NCBI RefSeq assembly: GCF_000282095.2 | Contig: NZ_AKKC02000002.1 | Span: 62,001 to 126,000, forward strand | Source: Rhizobium sp. CF080 | Lineage (GTDB): Bacteria > Pseudomonadota > Alphaproteobacteria > Rhizobiales > Rhizobiaceae | Direction: 5' to 3' | DNA: 64,000 nt | Part shown: in pieces, positions 59,185 to 64,000 of the stretch | How positions within the stretch are numbered: the first letter of the stretch is position 1 | Layout of the letters: every line of letters starts with the position of its first letter | Position numbers and translations under genes: made by a program | The notes under the pieces: generated by a model | Database searches by the model: none | What the model saw: only the letters and a program-made list of their open reading frames with translations | What the model was told of the DNA's origin: nothing

Positions 59185-60432
59185 GTGTCTTCCATCAAAC
59201 TCAGCATATGCATCCCTACCTACAACCGTGAGAAACACCTGCACGATTGCCTGGAACGGTGCCATCGCGATTTTCGCTTCGATTTCCCCTACGAAATCGT
59301 CATCTCCGACAACGCCTCCACGGATAATACCGGCGCAGTCGCCAAGGAATTCCTCGAGCGGGGAATGCCGATCCGTTACGTCCGGGGCGCGGAAAATGTG
59401 GGGATGATTCCCAACATGAACAGCGCCCTGCGGCTGGGACGGGGCGATTACATGCTCTACCTCGCGGACGACGATCGCCTGATCCCGCAGGAAGTCGCCA
59501 ATATCGTTGCGTACCTGGACGAGAATCCGAACATCACGGTCTGCCATGCGCCGTGGGCGATGTATGACGGCATCAACGAAGTAGAGGGCGGACTGTTCTA
59601 CACGGTCAACGAAGACAAGGTTTTTCCGCAGAAAAGCTTCGCCGAAGTCTTCAACTATATGTTCCGGGGCCACATCTTCCCTGAAATCGGCATCTACCGC
59701 GCCAGCGCTTTCCGGTCATCATGGGTTCCCAGGGATATCTGCTTCTATCCCTTCCCCATGCTTGCCCACTTCCTGGACCAGGGCGATATCGCCTTCCGCA
59801 GAACGCCCTTCTATCGTCAGGTCATCGCATCCGGCGTCGAGCGCGATCGCGTTCAAGGGGGTGCTCAGATCGCTGCGACCGGCTGGGACCAGTATCGCGG
59901 CGGCCTGGAATACTTTCTCTATTTCGCATCCAAACGCGGCAAGGTCGGTACCTCGCCAGACGAACGCGCGACGCAGGAGCATCTCTGCAGAAACTTCACG
60001 CTGCAGCGAATGGCCGTCTCGATGCGACTGCTCGTCGGCATGCGCGAATACGTGAAGGCGTACGAAGTCTATACGAGAATGGTCTTCGGAGGATTCGACG
60101 AGCATCCGGAAGTCATGTCCTTCAAGGACGGCGGATTGCTCGCCACGGCGCTGCAGACTCTTTCCTGGCAGCTGACGGTGACCGCAGGCATCGAGAATCT
60201 CGTCATCTCCGGATACCCAGACATCGCAACCCTCAAGGAACGGCTCTTCAGGGTAAGGTTCCCCTCGCGACTGGAGATCATCGACGAGCCGGCGGCACCT
60301 TCCCCCAGGCAGCTTGAGAGTACTGCGATCCTGGTACACTTGCCGGAAGAGCGGGACCGTTTCGTAGAGATGGGTTATTTGCCGAACCTCGTGTTCAGCC
60401 AGGACGATCTGATCAAGACCATTTTGCTTTAG
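59185..60432 (+). CDS. family 2 glycosyltransferase
   Basis: 415 residues. The GT-A opening LSICIPTYNREKHLHDCLE, the nucleotide-binding ISDNASTDNT and the metal-binding LYLADDDRLIP (DXD) mark GT2. The C-terminal half (about 200-415) is not recognised. GTG 59185 has GAGG about 8 nt upstream. It is the first gene of a plus-strand set with rfbF-rfbG, so it probably attaches a sugar made by that pathway to a glycan, possibly on flagellin or LPS. The 328-bp interval before it, divergent from fliP, shows no gene. Confidence 0.82.
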   Translation: MSSIKLSICIPTYNREKHLHDCLERCHRDFRFDFPYEIVISDNASTDNTGAVAKEFLERGMPIRYVRGAENVGMIPNMNSALRLGRGDYMLYLADDDRLIPQEVANIVAYLDENPNITVCHAPWAMYDGINEVEGGLFYTVNEDKVFPQKSFAEVFNYMFRGHIFPEIGIYRASAFRSSWVPRDICFYPFPMLAHFLDQGDIAFRRTPFYRQVIASGVERDRVQGGAQIAATGWDQYRGGLEYFLYFASKRGKVGTSPDERATQEHLCRNFTLQRMAVSMRLLVGMREYVKAYEVYTRMVFGGFDEHPEVMSFKDGGLLATALQTLSWQLTVTAGIENLVISGYPDIATLKERLFRVRFPSRLEIIDEPAAPSPRQLESTAILVHLPEERDRFVEMGYLPNLVFSQDDLIKTILL

Positions 60433-60532
60433 CGGGCGAAGGCGTTTGGCCGGATCGTCAGAGAAGCCTTATCGCAGGGTTTGCTGACGGTCATCGTTCA
60501 ATGGATAGCCCGTCAGTTACGGAGAGATTGAA

Positions 60533-61306
60533 TTGAAAGCTGTAATTCTCGCCGGTGGGTTGGGAACCCGCATCTCCGAGGAGACGCATCTCAAGCCCAA
60601 GCCGATGATCGAGATCGGCGGTCGGCCGATCCTTTGGCACATCATGAAACTCTACTCCGCCCACGGTGTGAACGAGTTCATCATCTGCTGCGGATACAAA
60701 GGTTACGTCATCAAGGAGTATTTCGCGAACTACTTCCTGCACATGTCGGACGTCACCTTTGACATGGCCTATAACGAGAAGCAGGTCCATCGCCGCAGCG
60801 CCGAGCCTTGGAAGGTAACGCTGATCGATACCGGCGAAGCGACGATGACCGGCGGCCGCCTGAAGCGCGTCTCCGAATATCTGCGCAACGAGGAAAGCTT
60901 CTGCTTCACCTATGGCGACGGCCTGAGCGACGTGAATATCACCGAGCTCGTGCGCTTCCATCGTTCGCACGGCAGGAATGCGACGGTCACCGCCGTCCAT
61001 CCGCCCGGCCGTTACGGCGCGCTCGAACGCTCCGGCAATCAGGTTACCGGCTTCGTCGAGAAGCCGCGCGGTGACGGCGGCATGATCAATGGCGGTTTCT
61101 TCGTGCTTTCGCCGAAATGCATCGATCTCATTGAAGGCGATACCATCCCCTGGGAATCCGCGCCGATGGCGAACCTTGCCACGATGGGCGAACTGATGGC
61201 CTACGAGCATGAAGGTTTCTGGCAGCCGATGGACACGCTGCGCGAAAAGAATCTGCTCGAGGATCTCTGGGCCTCCGGAAAAGCGCCATGGAAAATCTGG
61301 CCGTGA
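60533..61306 (+). CDS. rfbF: glucose-1-phosphate cytidylyltransferase
   Basis: 257 residues. The nucleotidyltransferase motif [19 protein letters not shown] at the N-terminus, followed by [12 protein letters not shown], is diagnostic for RfbF. It makes CDP-glucose from CTP and glucose 1-phosphate. The start is TTG 60533 with GGAGAG 6 nt upstream, which places the motif at residue 6 as usual. It overlaps rfbG by 19 nt. Confidence 0.93.
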   Translation: MKAVILAGGLGTRISEETHLKPKPMIEIGGRPILWHIMKLYSAHGVNEFIICCGYKGYVIKEYFANYFLHMSDVTFDMAYNEKQVHRRSAEPWKVTLIDTGEATMTGGRLKRVSEYLRNEESFCFTYGDGLSDVNITELVRFHRSHGRNATVTAVHPPGRYGALERSGNQVTGFVEKPRGDGGMINGGFFVLSPKCIDLIEGDTIPWESAPMANLATMGELMAYEHEGFWQPMDTLREKNLLEDLWASGKAPWKIWP

Positions 61307-62370
61307 GCGCAGGAGCTCGTCCGGACCGCAATTTCTGGGCGGGTAAACGCGTTCTGCTGACAGGGCATACGGGCTTCAAGGGAGCCTGGCTCTCCATCTG
61401 GCTCGGACGCCTCGGTGCCGAAGTCACCGGCATTGCTCTGCCGCCCGCAACGGAGCCCAGCCTCTTCGCGCTCGCGCGTCCCGATCTGAAGGAAAGCCAT
61501 TTCCAGGACATTCGCGAGGCGGCCAATCTCGCCGAACTCGTGCAGGCCACCTCCCCCGATATCGTGATGCATCTCGGCGCTCAGGCGCTGGTGCGCCCGA
61601 GCTATCAGGATCCGCTCGGCACGTTCGCGACGAACGTGCTCGGAACGGCCAACCTGCTCGAGGCGGTCCGTTGGGTTTCCTCGGCACGCGTGGTCGTCGC
61701 TATCACCACGGATAAGGTCTATCGCAACCTCGAACATGCCTTTCCTTACCGGGAGACCGACCATCTCGGCGGGCATGACCCGTACAGCGCCAGCAAGGCG
61801 GCATCCGAGATCGTCATTTCGAGCTATCGCGATTCGTTTCTGCGCGAAAAGGGTGTGGCGATTGCCAGCGCCCGCGCCGGCAACGTGATCGGCGGCGGTG
61901 ACTGGTCGGCCGACCGGCTGCTGCCGGATGCGGTGCGTGCCTGGCAATCCGGCAAGACGCTCAGCGTCCGGCGGCCGGAGGCGAAGCGCCCCTGGCAGCA
62001 TGTGCTGGAACCGCTTTCGGCCTATCTCGTGCTTGCCGAACGGCTGTGGGACGACCCTTCGCTTGGCGATGCCTTCAATTTCGGCCCGATCAGCCATGAG
62101 GCCGCGCCGGTGCGCCAGGTGATCGAGATCGCCCGTGCCTCCTACGGCCGCGGCGAGGTGCAATATGGCGACGGAAGCGAAGGACCGCACGAAGCCGGCT
62201 GGCTTGCCTTGGAAACCGCCAAAGCGCGGCATATGCTAGGCATCGAACCGCGCTGGTCGCTGGCGGAAGCCGTCGACCGGACCATGAAATGGTATCGCGC
62301 GCAGAACGACGGCGCTGACGTCCGCTCACTTTGCGAGGCCGAAATCGCCGAATACGAGGCACGCCCTTGA
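61288..62370 (+). CDS. rfbG: CDP-glucose 4,6-dehydratase
   Basis: 360 residues of the extended SDR fold. The NAD motif GHTGFKG is at 26-32, a catalytic TTD at 140-142, and Y166-x3-K170 (YSASK). It converts CDP-glucose to CDP-4-keto-6-deoxyglucose, the branch point for CDP-linked deoxysugars. It overlaps rfbF and is itself overlapped by the epimerase gene. Confidence 0.92.
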   Translation: MENLAVSAGARPDRNFWAGKRVLLTGHTGFKGAWLSIWLGRLGAEVTGIALPPATEPSLFALARPDLKESHFQDIREAANLAELVQATSPDIVMHLGAQALVRPSYQDPLGTFATNVLGTANLLEAVRWVSSARVVVAITTDKVYRNLEHAFPYRETDHLGGHDPYSASKAASEIVISSYRDSFLREKGVAIASARAGNVIGGGDWSADRLLPDAVRAWQSGKTLSVRRPEAKRPWQHVLEPLSAYLVLAERLWDDPSLGDAFNFGPISHEAAPVRQVIEIARASYGRGEVQYGDGSEGPHEAGWLALETAKARHMLGIEPRWSLAEAVDRTMKWYRAQNDGADVRSLCEAEIAEYEARP

Positions 62371-62927
62371 GCCGCTTCACCGTCACCGACCTGCCGCTTG
62401 CCGGCCTGAAACTCGTCGAACGCCAGAATCTCGGTGATTCGCGCGGTTTCCTGTCGCGCATGTTCTGCGCCGAGGAACTGGCGTCGGCAGGCTGGTCAAA
62501 GCCGGTTGCTCAGATCAACCTGACGATGACGGCGCGGCAAGGCACCGTGCGCGGCATGCACTTCCAGCATCCGCCGCATGCCGAGATGAAACTGGTCAAT
62601 TGCTTGCGCGGCGCGGTCTTCGACGTCGCCGTGGATCTCAGGCGCGAATCCCCCACCTTCCTGAAATGGCATGCTCAGGAGCTTTCCGCCGAGAACCGCC
62701 GCTCGCTGTTGATTCCGGAAGGTTTCGCACACGCCTTCCAGGCGCTGACCGACGATTGCGAACTCCTCTATTTCCATTCGATGCCCTATGCATCCGGTTC
62801 GGAAGGTGCGCTCAACGCGCTGGATCCCGCACTCGGCATCGCCTGGCCGCTGAAGATCACCGAAATGTCGGAACGAGATCGCGGCCATTCCACCCTGACA
62901 TCACAATTCACGGGACTGACGCCATGA
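62367..62927 (+). CDS. RmlC-like dTDP-4-dehydrorhamnose 3,5-epimerase family protein
   Basis: 186-residue cupin. The motifs RGMHFQ (catalytic His), KLVNCLRGAVFDVAVDLR and IPEGFAHAFQAL match RmlC. In this setting it probably epimerises a CDP-4-keto sugar, not the dTDP sugar. The start is TTG 62367, which overlaps the rfbG TGA (TTGA) with GAGG 7 nt upstream. It ends in ATGA with the next gene. Confidence 0.82.
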   Translation: MSRFTVTDLPLAGLKLVERQNLGDSRGFLSRMFCAEELASAGWSKPVAQINLTMTARQGTVRGMHFQHPPHAEMKLVNCLRGAVFDVAVDLRRESPTFLKWHAQELSAENRRSLLIPEGFAHAFQALTDDCELLYFHSMPYASGSEGALNALDPALGIAWPLKITEMSERDRGHSTLTSQFTGLTP

Positions 62928-64000
62928 ACTGCCGCCACTGCGGGACCGCACTTCGCTGCGATTTCCTCGACCTCGGCTTCGCGCCGCCGTCCAACGCCTA
63001 TTTGACCGCCGAGGACCTTTCCAAGCCGGAAGTCTATTTTCCGTTGCGGCTGCAAGTCTGCGAGGAATGCTGGCTGGTTCAGACAGAGGATTATGCGTCC
63101 GCCGAATTACTCTTCAGTGCCGAATACGCCTATTTCTCCAGCGCCTCGACGAGCTGGCTCGCGCATGCCGCCCGTTATGTGGAGATGATCACCGCCCGTC
63201 TTGGCCTCGGCAAGGACAGCATGGTCATCGAGGTCGCCTCGAACGACGGATATCTCCTGAAGAATTTCGTTAAGGTCGGCATTCCCTGCCTCGGCGTCGA
63301 GCCGACTGCAAGCACGGCCGAAGCCGCCGAGGCGCTTGGCATTCCGGTCTGCCGGGAGTTCTTTGGCGAAGCGCTCGGCAAAACGCTGGCTGAGGAAGGC
63401 AAGCGTGCCGATCTCATCCTCGGCAACAATGTCTATGCGCATGTGCCCGACATCAACGATTTCACGCGCGGCATCAAGGCGGCGCTGAAGGCCGGTGGCA
63501 CGGTGACGCTCGAATTTCCGCATGTGATGCGGCTCATCGAACACAATCAGTTCGACACGGTCTATCACGAGCACTTCTCCTATCTTTCGCTCTTCACGGT
63601 CGGAAAGATCTTTAAAGCGGCCGGCCTGCGCGTCTTCGACGTCGAGGAATTGCCGACCCATGGCGGCAGTCTTCGCGTCTATGGCTGCCATGCGGATGAC
63701 TCGCGCCGGACCGCGGAGGCGGTTACCGCACTTCTCGGCGAAGAGCAGCGCCGCGGTCTTCAGACCTCGGCCACCTATGCCGACTTCCAGGCCAAGGCCG
63801 AAAAGGTCAAGAACGATGCGCTCGCCTTCCTGCTGGAGGCAAAGCGCGAGGGCAAGACGGTCGCCGCTTACGGTGCAGCGGCCAAGGGCAATACGCTTCT
63901 GAACTTTGCCGGGGTCAAGCCGGACCTGCTGCCCTATGTCTGCGATGCCGCGGCCGCCAAGCAGAACAAGTTCATGCCGGGCAGCCATATCCCGATCCTG
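62924..64000 (+). CDS. sugar C-methyltransferase, SAM-dependent (3' cut by window)
   Basis: 359 residues are visible and the frame is open to the window end. An N-terminal zinc-binding region (C3, C6, C46, C49) is followed by the SAM-binding segment VIEVASNDGYLL at 101-112 and then ETxxxHEHF-like YHEHFSYLS. The C-terminal domain begins GKTVAAYGAAAKGNTLLN. This three-part layout is that of TylCIII/NovU-type enzymes that put a methyl group on C3 of 4-keto-6-deoxy sugars. ATG 62924 overlaps the previous stop by ATGA. Confidence 0.85.
   Translation, partial: MNCRHCGTALRCDFLDLGFAPPSNAYLTAEDLSKPEVYFPLRLQVCEECWLVQTEDYASAELLFSAEYAYFSSASTSWLAHAARYVEMITARLGLGKDSMVIEVASNDGYLLKNFVKVGIPCLGVEPTASTAEAAEALGIPVCREFFGEALGKTLAEEGKRADLILGNNVYAHVPDINDFTRGIKAALKAGGTVTLEFPHVMRLIEHNQFDTVYHEHFSYLSLFTVGKIFKAAGLRVFDVEELPTHGGSLRVYGCHADDSRRTAEAVTALLGEEQRRGLQTSATYADFQAKAEKVKNDALAFLLEAKREGKTVAAYGAAAKGNTLLNFAGVKPDLLPYVCDAAAAKQNKFMPGSHIPIL

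Noticed and set aside
63107..63988. 293-codon open frame on the minus strand
   Set aside because: It is antisense to the C-methyltransferase, whose zinc and SAM motifs are clear.

Overview
The window is chromosomal DNA of an alphaproteobacterium, almost certainly a member of the Rhizobiaceae (Sinorhizobium/Rhizobium/Agrobacterium type). Supporting signs are the high GC content, the rhizobial flagellar gene order (four flagellins, a FliH-like orf, motB-motC-motD, rem, flgE-flgK-flgL, flaF-flbT, flgD, fliQ, flhA, fliR), the aglEFGAK alpha-glucoside operon and the zwf-pgl-edd Entner-Doudoroff block. I see no rRNA, tRNA, CRISPR array, insertion sequence or integrase.

Layout. 1-4.7 kb: the 3' tail of a probable histidine kinase, acetoacetyl-CoA synthetase, an AsmA-like envelope protein and a small membrane protein. 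4.7-10.9 kb: a putrescine ABC transporter (potFGHI) with an ScfR/PccR-type XRE regulator next to it, and a small unknown gene. 11-16 kb: a Cache/HAMP chemoreceptor, a small membrane ORF and an HI0933-type flavoprotein. 14.7-17.5 kb: a PuuA-like and PuuB-like pair that probably degrades the putrescine imported by PotFGHI. 17.6-21.7 kb: zwf, pgl, edd, then a PilZ protein. 22.3-28.7 kb: alpha-glucoside uptake and hydrolysis (aglEFGAK), which would feed glucose into the Entner-Doudoroff enzymes. 28.9-32.4 kb: folD, a Wzz/GumC-like polysaccharide protein and a distant WecB/TagA-like protein.

32.5-58.9 kb: a long flagellar region, nearly all on the minus strand. It encodes the export gate, hook and hook-filament junction, motor proteins, the master regulator Rem, the flagellin regulators FlaF and FlbT, FlgJ/FlgN/FliJ-like accessory proteins, a separate lytic transglycosylase and four tandem flagellins. 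Three flagellins are followed by their own intrinsic terminator.

56.1-64 kb: the most interesting part. A TPR-GT41 (O-GlcNAc-transferase/SPINDLY-like) glycosyltransferase lies on the opposite strand between flaA and fliP. On the far side of fliP are a GT2 glycosyltransferase and an overlapping set for a CDP-linked deoxysugar: rfbF, rfbG, a 3,5-epimerase-like gene and a sugar C-methyltransferase cut by the window edge. I read this as a candidate flagellin glycosylation island. The flagellin leaders also carry a conserved hairpin that buries the Shine-Dalgarno sequence, a plausible target for FlbT, and helically phased GTTAA boxes further upstream. These readings are inferences from sequence and known families; nothing was searched or folded computationally.
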